Shown: positions 41,648 to 50,806 of the stretch, in pieces
How positions within the stretch are numbered: position 1 is the first letter of the stretch
Layout: each line of letters starts with the position of its first letter
From: Zasmidium citrigriseum
Taxonomy: Eukaryota; Ascomycota; Dothideomycetes; Mycosphaerellales; Mycosphaerellaceae
Length of the DNA stretch: 64,000 nucleotides
Assembly: GCA_002786025.1 (NCBI GenBank)
Contig: NHNW01000001.1
Span: forward strand, 620,001-684,000
Direction of reading: 5' to 3'
Translations under genes and position numbers: made by a program
The notes under the pieces: generated by a model
Databases searched by the model: none
What the model was told of the DNA's origin: nothing
Seen by the model: the letters and a program-made list of their open reading frames with translations, nothing else

Positions 41648-42435
41648 ATGGACGGCCCACCTCTAGCCTCGCTCTCCCTAACTCACGTGCGCTACGACCC
41701 TGCCGACCCCCTCTCCTACATCTCCGCCCACCTAGCCCTCGTCCCACAGGCGCTGGTCATCGCCTATGTCGCGCTGATATGGGGAACCCGAGAAATCGAG
41801 ATTTTGCTCATGTTCGCCGGGCAGATGGGGTGTGAGGCGTTGAATTGGGGGTGGAAGAGGTGGATTAAGGAGGAGAGGCCGACGCGTAGGTTGCAATCCA
41901 TCAATATCCCAAGTCGTATTGTTTTGTTGGGGATGGTAGAATATGAGGCTAAGTGATCTATGGTATAGAAATGCTAGGCAAAGGCTACGGCATGCCCTCC
42001 TCCCACGCCCAATTCGTCGCCTACTTCTCGACGTTCATTACGCTCTTCGTCCTCTTGCGACATGATCCGCACAATCATCCTCATGCGTCGAATACACACA
42101 TCCCTACACCGCTTTGGCAAAGACTGGGTCTCGCGGTCCTTTCATTTATAGGAGCTGCTGCGGTTGCGCAGAGCAGGATATACTTGAACTATCACACACC
42201 GAAACAGGTGTACGTTGGAGTCGCTGCGGGAGTGACGTGTGCCGTGGGTTGGTTCGTCGTGACGAGCATAGCCAGGCATTATGGATTGGTGGATCAGCTG
42301 CTTGAGCTGCCTCCGTTGAAGTGGTTGAGGTTTCGGGATTTGGTGGTCAATGAGAGTCTAGAGGATGCGGGCTGGTATAGATGGGAACTGTCCAAGCAGC
42401 GAAGAGCCGAAGCATTGCGAAAGAAGCATAGGTAG
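41648..42435 (+). CDS. dolichyl-diphosphatase (PAP2 family, Cax4/Cwh8-like)
   Basis: Two exons, 41648-41885 and 41969-42435, giving 234 residues. The 83-bp intron (GTAGGT...GGTATAG) falls just after the first catalytic motif and joins ERPT to QMLGKGYGMPSSHAQF. The three PAP2 signature blocks are present: K-x6-RP (KRWIKEERP), PSSH (MPSSHAQF), and SR-x5-H (SRIYLNYHTPKQV), with Gln in place of the usual last acidic residue, as in eukaryotic DOLPP1. About four membrane helices flank these. The enzyme removes a phosphate from dolichyl diphosphate on the ER lumen side to recycle the lipid carrier for N-glycosylation. It is convergent with the acetyltransferase gene, 131 bp apart. The start is the first ATG whose frame gives the conserved N-terminus. 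Confidence 0.92.
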
Positions 42436-42566
42436 TATTTACAGTCGGCAGTTTAATAAACTCGTGCCTGTGCTTTTGTAGGTCTACGTTCTAGTATCCC
42501 AAATTCCCTCGTGGATGCTCTTGCCGACCATCTTGGCAAGCAGTCCAGCTCAGATGTCCTCGGCTC

Positions 42567-43217
42567 TCACTGTGCCTTCTGCTGACCCTCGGTATTGCCC
42601 ATGGCAAGATCAACCAATGCCTGACCGTCCACTCTCAATTGTACCCAATCATGCATCTCCTTCGCACCCAAGCTCCTGTAGAACTGCAAACTCGGCTCAT
42701 TCCACTTCAAACAGCTCCACTCCAACCGTGCACCATCAATCCTCAGCACCTCCTGAGCCAGCGCCTGGATAAGGCACTTGCCCCACCCTCTCTTTCTGTA
42801 CTGCGGCCGGACGAAGAGGTCTTCGAGGTAGATGCCGGGCTTGCTACGCCAGGTACTGTAGTTGTTGAAGTAGAGTGCCATGCCTGCGACGGCACCTGGT
42901 GTGTCGGCCGAGTACTTGTACTTCGCAGAGCGTTCGGTGGGTGTGCGGAGGATGATGGCTTTGGCGTAGCCTGGATTTGAGTGCTGAGCGGTGCCGCCAC
43001 CGGCGGCGAAAGTGAGAGTGCGCTTGAGTGAGTCTTCGGTTGCAAGGACCTTGTCCGGCTCCTTCTCGTAGTCGGCAAGCTCCTTGATAAGGGCGAGGAT
43101 TTCGGGGACATCTTCAGTTCAGTCAGAAAGTTGTTTCATGTGGGCAATTGAGTGTGGGGTAGAAAGTGTACCTTCAATTGTCGCGTGAGCGATGGTCGGT
43201 CTGTCTTCGGTGGACAT
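42567..43217 (-). CDS. GNAT acetyltransferase, diamine acetyltransferase-like
   Basis: Two exons, 43217-43172 and 43111-42567, giving 196 residues. The 60-bp intron has GTACAC, a CTGAC-type branch and CTGAAG; the junction reads TIE/DVPEILALIKELADYE. The acetyl-CoA-binding motif A is clear (EDLFVRPQYRKRGWGK, the R-x-x-G-x-G form), followed by the C-terminal block LEWSCLKWNEPSLQFYRSLG. This pattern (DVPEIL.LIKELADYE, YFNNYSTW, IYLEDLFV) is the one of spermidine/spermine and thialysine N-acetyltransferases. The substrate is therefore probably a polyamine or a lysine analogue, but that is inference. There is a 20-residue Ala/Gly insertion in the middle. Cytosolic. Same strand as the LYR-like gene upstream. 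Confidence 0.88.
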
Positions 43218-43460
43218 TATGAATTATGTCGGTTGGTGATGATTTGGCTCAGGTTGTTGAAGATGTTCCTAGAAAGTTCTGAGGTCGTAGGATTCGGCGC
43301 CCTGTTGATTGCAAGTTGAAGTCGAGCTTTATGCGGCGGAAATGTGGCAGAAGCCGCGCTAATGCAAGGAACCGTCGTCACCGCCTGTGAGCGCTTGCCT
43401 TCCGAGGACGTTGGCCGATCGGCTTTGGAAAGAGATGTCAAGTACTTTCACATTCCTGCT

Positions 43461-44660
43461 TCATAGCGCGCTTTCTTCGTACTTGTTGCTCGGAGCGTCG
43501 ACCTTGCAGTGTAGTTCGTATTTGCCCCAAGTGATGGTCCACTTGTTCGCTTCCGAATCGAACTCCATCAGAGGACATTGTCTGAAGACGATGGCATACA
43601 ATCTTTGCATGTAGCGAGGAGTGATCGTGTGGGCTTCGGGATTGCCAAATACCCGCTTGTCGACCCTTTGGCTGCCACCCATCACGACCATCTCGAGAGC
43701 ACTTGCGTCTCGCTTGGCGATGAAGTCTATGCTTTCCGGTGCCTTACGTCTTGGAGGCTGCTTCGATATACCCTGACCATGGGCTAAATCGCATAATCGA
43801 TGCCACTCATCAGTAGGCAAAGGTGGAAGCGTACGGTCGAGCACATCGGAATACCATTTCTTGGTCATGTTCTTGACTCGGCTTGCAGGCATGGATCGCA
43901 TCTTCGAATTGAGAGCTGGAATGTCCGGTTTGAGTCTACGAGGGTTCGGTCTAGTCCTGGAGGGAGGCTCGGCTTGTCGTTGAGACTCAAGCAGTTGGTA
44001 CAAGGCTGGAGTAAGTTTGGGCAGAGTCTCATGCGAGGTAGACTTCGCCCCGTCGCTACCCCTACCCTTCGACACATCCTTCTCCACTTTATCATATTCC
44101 AGGATTTCGTTTGAGTTGTCGACTGCAGCACCGTTCTTGTCCTCGGCCGGCTTGACAAGTAGTGGTGCCATCAACTCGTGTCGGCGTTTTCCACTTCTCC
44201 CATAGGTCATAAACAGCACCTTCAACAACGGCTTCGTTTCGCCCTCATTGGCCCTCTTCAGAAGATTGACCGCCAAACGGGCCTCCTTCTCCTTGCCCTT
44301 CAATCGCTCACCGAAGCCGGTGATAGGCCTCTTGCTGTTCTTCCACGTCTTGAAGCCATACGTCCTGAAACGTGAGATGGCATACTGACTGACGTATCGT
44401 CTAGCCTTTGGATCCGGCAGGTAGCTGCATTCTCGCAGTATCGCTCTCAGCCAGTGAAGAGCCTTTTTGTCTGTTTTGCTGGCTTTATCGTTTTGGAGGG
44501 CATCGTTGACACTGCGGGAGGCCGGCGGAAGGGATGCAGGTTTCGGCTTCGTGCCGTAGAGTCGGACATGCACGTTCAGGAGCCGCAAGACATTCCGGTA
44601 GATAGGCGTTTGGGAGCGTCGAAGACAAGTATACCTCATGTCCATCCATCGCCCGCCCAT
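43461..44660 (-). CDS. LYR-motif (Cup1-like) protein, probably mitochondrial
   Basis: Single exon, 399 residues. The N-terminus has TPIYRNVLRLLNVHVRL, an L/IYR helix of the complex I LYR superfamily, followed by HWLRAILRECSYLPDPKARRYVSQYAISRF, the second and third helices of that fold. LYR proteins help to deliver iron-sulfur clusters or bind mitochondrial acyl carrier protein. This fungal subgroup with a long C-terminal part has no firm function that I know. The rest is basic and partly disordered, ending in a compact region (about 340-399) with TPRYMQRLYAIVFRQCP and WTITWGKYELHC. ATGs at 44660, 44645 and 44639 are all possible starts. It ends 243 bp before the acetyltransferase gene on the same strand, and its start lies 97 bp from the transposon's left end. 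Confidence 0.75.
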   Translation of the reverse strand: MGGRWMDMRYTCLRRSQTPIYRNVLRLLNVHVRLYGTKPKPASLPPASRSVNDALQNDKASKTDKKALHWLRAILRECSYLPDPKARRYVSQYAISRFRTYGFKTWKNSKRPITGFGERLKGKEKEARLAVNLLKRANEGETKPLLKVLFMTYGRSGKRRHELMAPLLVKPAEDKNGAAVDNSNEILEYDKVEKDVSKGRGSDGAKSTSHETLPKLTPALYQLLESQRQAEPPSRTRPNPRRLKPDIPALNSKMRSMPASRVKNMTKKWYSDVLDRTLPPLPTDEWHRLCDLAHGQGISKQPPRRKAPESIDFIAKRDASALEMVVMGGSQRVDKRVFGNPEAHTITPRYMQRLYAIVFRQCPLMEFDSEANKWTITWGKYELHCKVDAPSNKYEESAL

Positions 44661-44756
44661 CCCGTATCGCTGCTCTCCAAAGCTGCAGCGGATTAAGCTC
44701 CTCGGCTGCGAATAGAGTTCGGCGTGGGCCGTGACTGCCCCGGTCGGCGTGAGGAC

Positions 44757-44794
44757 GGAGCTCCGGATCTACCAGCGGTCAAAACTCAAAACTT
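44757..44794 (+). repeat. left terminal inverted repeat (38 bp)
   Basis: It pairs with 50572-50609. The inner 21 bp (AGCGGTCAAAACTCAAAACT plus T) are identical in both copies; the outer 17 bp (GGAGCTCC...) differ at three places. It is not RIP-affected. Confidence 0.88.
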
Positions 44795-45104
44795 TGGCTC
44801 GCAATCACTTGATTTCTTAATTATTTGCGAACGACACTACGAACAGCCTTCGAACAGTCTATTAAAGAGAAGTATCTATCTCGTTAGGCTCCTTATTCTA
44901 CTTTAAGCCTATCTAACGCTTTACTTTCTTCTTTATAGCGTTAAAAGCGCTAATATTCTTCTATAAATTACTATCTACCTTGCTTAACTTGATCTCTAAT
45001 ACCTTATACTTGCTCTCTACTACGGCTAACTTCGCCTATAGCTTATCTACCTTCTTCTCGAGGTTAGTAACTCGTTATTCGTTAGGAATTACTAGTAGTA
45101 GAGG

Positions 45105-45125
45105 TAGTAGTAGTAGTAGTAGTAG
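45105..45125. repeat. (TAG)7 microsatellite in RIP block
   Basis: Seven TAG units in a row. Probably a former CAG (or CTG on the other strand) run changed by RIP, but a primary TAG repeat cannot be excluded. Confidence 0.6.
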
Positions 45126-47972
45126 ATACTTAAGACGAGTATACGCTAACTTGCCTTTAATATAGTAGAAGGTACACGCCTCGTTAGTACTAGCCTTAAT
45201 AGCGTATATATTACTAAGGGTTCCTAGCCTTATATACCTAGATTTTATTAGCGAATAGCTTACGAATATAGGCGCGAATAGCGTAAAACTTACTAGTAGT
45301 AAGCTATAGCGTAAATAATACCCTTATTCGTCTCTATCGCCCTTCTAGCGTAGTTATACTTACGTAGCTACTAAGAGGCGTTCTTATAGGCTTATAGGTC
45401 GTTACTATCGTAGTCGTTATACTAGTCTTACTATTAAGCTTAACTAACCGAATAGAACTAACTAGTAGTCTATAGATAGTAGAATTAGAGAGTAGTAGTA
45501 GTAGCTATAGAGAGGAGGAATAGCTTATCGAATAGTTTAAGGAAGAAGAAGTTTTAGAGGAAAAGGGCGAAGATATAGGCGCAAGCGATAATAGGCTTCT
45601 AATAATAGTATCTAATAATAGCGAGTAAAGGGTTAAATAAAGATTTAACTTTTAAGTAATAATAGTAACGATAATAACCTAGGACTTAGATCCGAATAAG
45701 GTAGCGAACAATTAGCAAATAATAGTAAGTAAAGGGTAGTAAATAGTAGCTAAAGATAAGGTAACGTCTAAGTAGCTTTATCGTTAAAGCTTATAAAGCT
45801 TTAGGATTAAAATTTCCCCTCGATAGCGATAGTAAGGTTAAATATTAACTAATTTTTATAAAAAGTAGATAATATTACTCGTATATACCGTCTTACGGAG
45901 CTCCTTAAGTATTAATATATTCTATCTATATAATGTTGTAATATTCTACTATAAAGTTAATAATTAAGCTTAGCTTCCCTAGCCTTTAACTAGGCGGCGA
46001 GATTATCTATAGTATAGATAGTATAGTTAGTAATAGTATTAGTAGGTACGAATAGTACGACGAATATACCGCGAGGGTACAAATAGGGTAGGCGTTATAC
46101 TAAGAAGTAAAAGTAGACTAAGTAGCCTAGGAAAAATTAGAATCCGAATAGTACCGCGAACGTACGACGAATAGACTTACTAAATTATACCCCTTTCTCG
46201 TTGTCTAATTACTCTTTAAATAGAGGCTTACTAGCCCGTTCGCGTAGTTATTCGTTAACTAGATTTAGCCGCTAGTTTTAAGTTACTAATAGTTTCTCGG
46301 TCTCTTAGAGGCTATCCTTACTATATATAAGGAAGTAATCCCTAATTATATTACGTAGCTTACGATAGACCTATAGGTAGACTCTCTTATTATTCGTATC
46401 TAGTATAGAGCTAGGTATAGGTATACTAGGGTTAGTTTCCGCGTTAATTAAGCGCTAGATCTAAGGTAAATAGGCCTAATAGTACTAAGTAAGAGTCTCT
46501 ACTAGTAGGTATTCCTTAAGATCGAAGTCCTCGTAGTTACGCTATATTAGTATAATAAGCTTAGGTAGGTAAGTAATTCCCCTCTTCTAGAAGCTAGCGG
46601 TCTCTAGATAGTAATAAAGTATAAAAGGAATACTACTAATAGTATAAGGCCTATTCCTTTACTTATAGATACGATAGGCGTTCTAAGTATCGACGAAGTC
46701 TACGATCTCCTTCCTTAAGATTAGTATATAGATAAAGACTAAAGTAATCCGATTACTCTTCCTACTATACGTTAGCGGGGTATTCGTATAGTCGTTTAGT
46801 CTATAAGTGTAGTACTAGTATATACCTTCCCTTTATATAATCTCTATACTTACTAAGCTCCTCGAAGTACTAGCGCTAGCTACTAGTATAGGTAAATAGC
46901 TACTTCTACTAGGTCTCGATTTATTAATTTATCTTACTCGTACTATAACGAAAGTAGTTATCCTAGGTTAGTAGCTTTAAGAGTCTATTAGCGGTACGTT
47001 CGTATAGCTATTCGTAATTAGTATACCTCTAAGCTAGTATAGAGCTACCTACGTAATATTAAGTAGGTATCTACTACGTAGCGAGTCTCTTTACCGCGGT
47101 TAGTCTAAACGATATATAGGCTTTAAGAGTCTATTAGTAGTTATTCGTAGCTTGTTCGTAGTATTAATCGTACTTATATTACTCTACTAATAGTAGTATT
47201 TTCCGTATATTAGGCCTAAATAGATATCTAAGAGTAGCCTAATACCCTAACGTATACCTATAAAATAAACCTTAAAAAGACGTCGATATAGGTATATATC
47301 TAGATATTCTAATACTCTATTTTGTAATAGGTATCTATAGAGTAGGTATACCCTAGTCTATTTACTCGTACCCTACCTAGTAGGTAGTATTATTACTACC
47401 GTAATACTCTTATATTAACTATATCTTCGTTTAACTCTATAAGGACCTCGTATAGCCGGTTACGACTATAGAAGTTAAACTACTTCCGTATATTAATATA
47501 TAGTATTCTACGGCTATAATACGTTATACGGCTACTATCTAACTCCTCTTATAGTACCTTAAGGATATACTACTTAGCCTACTCTCGTTCGTAGGTATCT
47601 ATCCTCTTCCGAAGACCTATTACCTTCTAAATAATAGTAATCCGCTAAGGACTAATATTATACCTATCTAGGTTTAATATAGCGGTAGTCTCGTTATTCG
47701 TAAAACGGAGGAAGTAGAAGGTATAAGTAACCCTTTAGCGTAAAACTATTATATCCTTTATAGATAGTTATACCGTCCGCTATAATAGAGACTAGTCCTT
47801 AATATAACGGCGTAGAGTACTTTTACTAACGATAAGTCTATAGCCGTTAGCGAGTATATAGAGGATATTAGCCTACTTAGCTCTACTATATACGAGGATC
47901 TTAATAACGCCGCGATATTTATCTAGTAGTAAAGGTAGACGTCTAGTCGGTTAGGCTAATATTACTATTAGC

Positions 47973-48008
47973 GAATAGAGCGGCGAATAGAGCGGCGAAT
48001 AGAGCGGC
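47973..48008. repeat. three exact 12-bp tandem units in RIP block
   Basis: GAATAGAGCGGC repeated three times without change, followed to about 48049 by looser GGTAGGC/GGTAGTA units. The unit contains no CA or TG, so its identity has survived RIP or arose after it. Confidence 0.8.
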
Positions 48009-49132
48009 GGTAGGCGGCGGTAGGTAGTAGGCGGTAGGCGGTAGTAGGTAGTCGATAACGACTAATAAAGGATAGTATAGAGGTACCTAAGTATTCGACG
48101 TAAATAGCCCTAGCTTATTCGCGGCTTATTCGCGGCGTTATTCGAGTATAGTTAATTTTAGGGGGTTATAGCTATCTCTTCCCTACTATACCGATATTAA
48201 TACGAATAGTACTACGAATAAGCTATAAGTACTATAACCCTAGTTAGCTAGGTTTCGTTAGCCTCTCTATCGTATATCGTAAACTAAGATATAGTCTATC
48301 GAATTATACTAGTTTCGAACGCTAGCGCGAACGCTAGACGAATACTACCCTACTAATTAGAGCGGCCTTCGTATAGAGTAAAGAAAATACTATAGGCCTA
48401 GCTATAGCGATAGCTCTATTAGCTTTATAGACTCTAGACTCTAGAGGTAGGCGATACTCTTCTACGAGTTAGTACGGGTAGTAGTATCTATTCCCGCTAT
48501 ATAACGAAACTCTAAGTACCCGAATAACTATACGACTATACTACGAATACGCTATTATTAATATATCTAATAATACCTAGTTAGAGTTCTACCCGAAGAA
48601 GGGTTTTAATTATATTATAATACTTACCTCGTATATATTCTACGGCGAGTACAGTAGCCGTAACCCTAACCCTCCTTAGTAACTATTTATACGTAAGTCT
48701 TCGGCTATACCGCCGCGAAATAGGTAACTAAACGCTACTACGAACGCTACTACGAACGCTACTACTCCTACTAGCCTACGTAGATTTACGCTATTTAATC
48801 CCTTAGCTAGGCTAGATTTCTCTACGAACGATACTACGAACGACGACCTAAATAACTTCTCTTCGATTATAAATAAGGTAGAGATCTATCGCTAGGGGCC
48901 TATCTATAGAGCCTATTCTATAGGATCTAGACGCCTCTCGTTACGCTAGCTACTAGCTATAAAGTCTACGAATTTACCGAGAAGTAAGAAGGTTACTACG
49001 CCTATTACCCTAATAGTCTAATACGAGATTAGGGTCTATAGCTAATATATAAAGGTAGAGCGTAATAGGTAGCGAGAATATTAAGAGCCTTAGGTCCTTA
49101 TACTAGCTACGAACGATAGTTAGCCTAAGTAG

Positions 49133-49576
49133 AAGTTTAAGGACCGTAATAAGAGTCTTTTAGAGTTCTTAATTAAGCGCCTACTAAATAGGTTTAATCT
49201 AAAGGTTACTACTCTAGACTACTACGATTATATATTAATTACTAGATATACCGATAACTTCTATAAGAGTAAAGTATACGATCCGATCCTTATTAGTCTA
49301 AAGGCTACTAACGAACCCTTATTAGCTAATAAGCTTATTCCGTTTAATAAGGTTACGATTAAGGGGTAGGCTCCTCGCTACTAGTTCGTAATTACTATCT
49401 TTTAGATAAACGCTAGGTCTAGAACTAACGAGAGAAAATATATATTAGTACTATTAATAGTAATACTAGTAGTAACGAGGAAGCGGCCTACGCTAAATAA
49501 TAATAATCTCTTTATAGCGAACGATAATATAAACGACGGGACGAACGATATCGCGAGTTCCCCTATAATTATTAAG
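49133..49576 (+). pseudogene. decayed reading frame inside the RIP relic
   Basis: In this frame 148 codons contain only three stops, all TAG (49367, 49382, 49403), with stop-free runs of 78 and 57 codons. Elsewhere in the block roughly one codon in nine or ten is a stop, so this run is unlikely by chance. TAG is what RIP makes of CAG (Gln) and TGG (Trp). There is no ATG because ATG turns into ATA. The product would be hydrophilic, with Lys/Asn/Leu/Tyr-rich helices. Upstream (49022-49132) the same frame continues with denser TAG/TAA, as if Gln-rich. Downstream it becomes Val/Ala/Arg-rich and basic. I recognise no transposase or other domain, and no restored sequence is given. Confidence 0.55.
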
Positions 49577-50129
49577 TAAGAGCCGTCGACTATCGTACCG
49601 CTAAAGGAGCGGCTAATTAAGGCTAGCTCGTAGCTAGTCCGTATTATTAATCTAAATTAGCCTTTAAGGATATTTAGTATTAAACTAGAGGTACTAAATA
49701 ATAGTACGAACGCGGGTACGAATATACTATCTAGCTTAGTTATATAGAGTATAGAGCCGCCTAATAATATATCGTAAGCTACGAATACCTTAATAAGGTA
49801 GTAAACGTAGTAGTTACTTAATCGAGAAGCGGAGGTAGAGGTAGATAAGGCGGTAGCGGCGGCGGCGAGAGTACTCGTAAGGAAGAGGAAGATATTTAAG
49901 AAGGCTACGAAGGAGGTTACGAAGGAGGTTACGAATAACCCTACGACTAAGCTACGAATATAGGGGATAAGGACGCGTAGGTAGAATAGTAAGTTTATCT
50001 CTAAGAAGTAGAAATATCTATAGTAGTATTCGTAGATATATTCGTAGAAGCGTTTATACCCTATTTAAACTTCTCTCTTTACTTTAATCTTTATAACCCT
50101 ATTAATACTACTAGCGATACTAGTAGTAG

Positions 50130-50168
50130 CGGCGGCGGCGGCGGCGGCGGCGGTAGCGGCGGCGGCGG
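50130..50168. repeat. GCG/GGC triplet repeat near the right end of the relic
   Basis: An 8-unit GCG run (50130-50153), GTA, then a second run to 50168. GGC repeats have no CA or TG and so are immune to RIP, which explains a GC-rich island in an otherwise TA-rich block. Confidence 0.75.
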
Positions 50169-50571
50169 TAGTAATATATAGACGTCGGCGGTAGTAGATC
50201 TTAATAGTAGAGGTAGTACTAGAGAGGGTAGTAGATCGATAGTAGAGGTATTTCCTACGTCTATTCGTAGGTCGTTTATAGTACTATTCGTATACGCCTT
50301 TCTTTATATTTAGACGTATATAGTCTTGCCTATTCGCGGCTAATTCGCTAGTGTGTTCGCGTGTTATTCGTTATATAAGCTTATAGACAAGCTAGTAAGA
50401 TAAGGTTTTTTAGGACTCTAATATCTAATTATAGGCCGTTCGTAGAGATATTTATATACGACGATCCTAGGTAATAGGGTAAAGAATGTATAGAAGGAAA
50501 TACTATATATATTAAGCGTTGTGCGAATAGAGGCGCGAACACACCACGATTAGACGCTGTTGAAGGTTTCG

Positions 50572-50609
50572 AAGTTTTGAGTTTTGACCGCTCGTACATC
50601 TGGAGCTCC
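50572..50609 (-). repeat. right terminal inverted repeat (38 bp)
   Basis: Reverse complement of 44757-44794 with three mismatches, all in the outer 17 bp; the inner 21 bp are identical. It keeps CA/TG sites and is not RIP-affected. It ends 197 bp before the start codon of the APSES gene. Confidence 0.88.
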
Positions 50610-50629
50610 TTAGTGAGCACAGCGCGACG

Positions 50630-50635
50630 ACGCGT
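50630..50635. promoter_or_regulatory. MCB-like ACGCGT site upstream of the Mbp1-type gene
   Basis: ACGCGT is the binding site of Mbp1-type APSES factors. It lies 172 bp before the ATG of such a factor, so autoregulation is possible. The same hexamer occurs at least three other times in the window (near 4480, 41882 and 49970), so chance is a real alternative. Confidence 0.3.
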
Positions 50636-50806
50636 GCCATTTCGTTCATCTTTCGCGTCCTCCCCATTTCCACTCTCCCGCCCCGACCTGCCAACGACCG
50701 TGCAGCACCACCGACGTCGCCTCGCACTCCGCATCCAGCTCTCGTCCACCACGCCTGACGCTCCCAACTACGACTCTGGCCCCTTGCGGCCCTGCTCACC
50801 GTCGCC

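Larger units (their letters stand above)
44757..50609. mobile_element. RIP-inactivated DNA transposon relic, 5.85 kb
   Basis: Bounded by 38-bp inverted repeats. The inside, about 44,860-50,515, has almost no CA or TG and a large excess of TA. For example, 46021-46080 has 14 TA and no CA or TG, and 49141-49200 has no CA or TG. That is the signature of repeat-induced point mutation on both strands. Because ATG becomes ATA, hardly any ATG-started frame survives, which is why the region looks gene-less; it is also full of TAG and TAA. CG, CC and CT remain common, so GC content is only moderately lowered. One decayed reading frame is visible at 49133-49576. I do not recognise the transposase family. 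No target-site duplication can be seen next to the 38-bp repeats, but a TA occurs at both sides of a shorter 23-bp version of them. Full-length relatives should exist elsewhere in the genome, since RIP needs duplicates. Confidence 0.82.

Noticed and set aside
46200..47940. A long minus-strand coding frame in the RIP relic
   Set aside because: Read by hand, about 54 stops in 500 codons, i.e. near the random rate for this block; only the 54-codon run at 47761-47922 is notable, so no gene is claimed.
48658..48676. Telomere-like CCCTAACCC run in the RIP block
   Set aside because: A single partial repeat in a TA-rich mutated background; there is no array.
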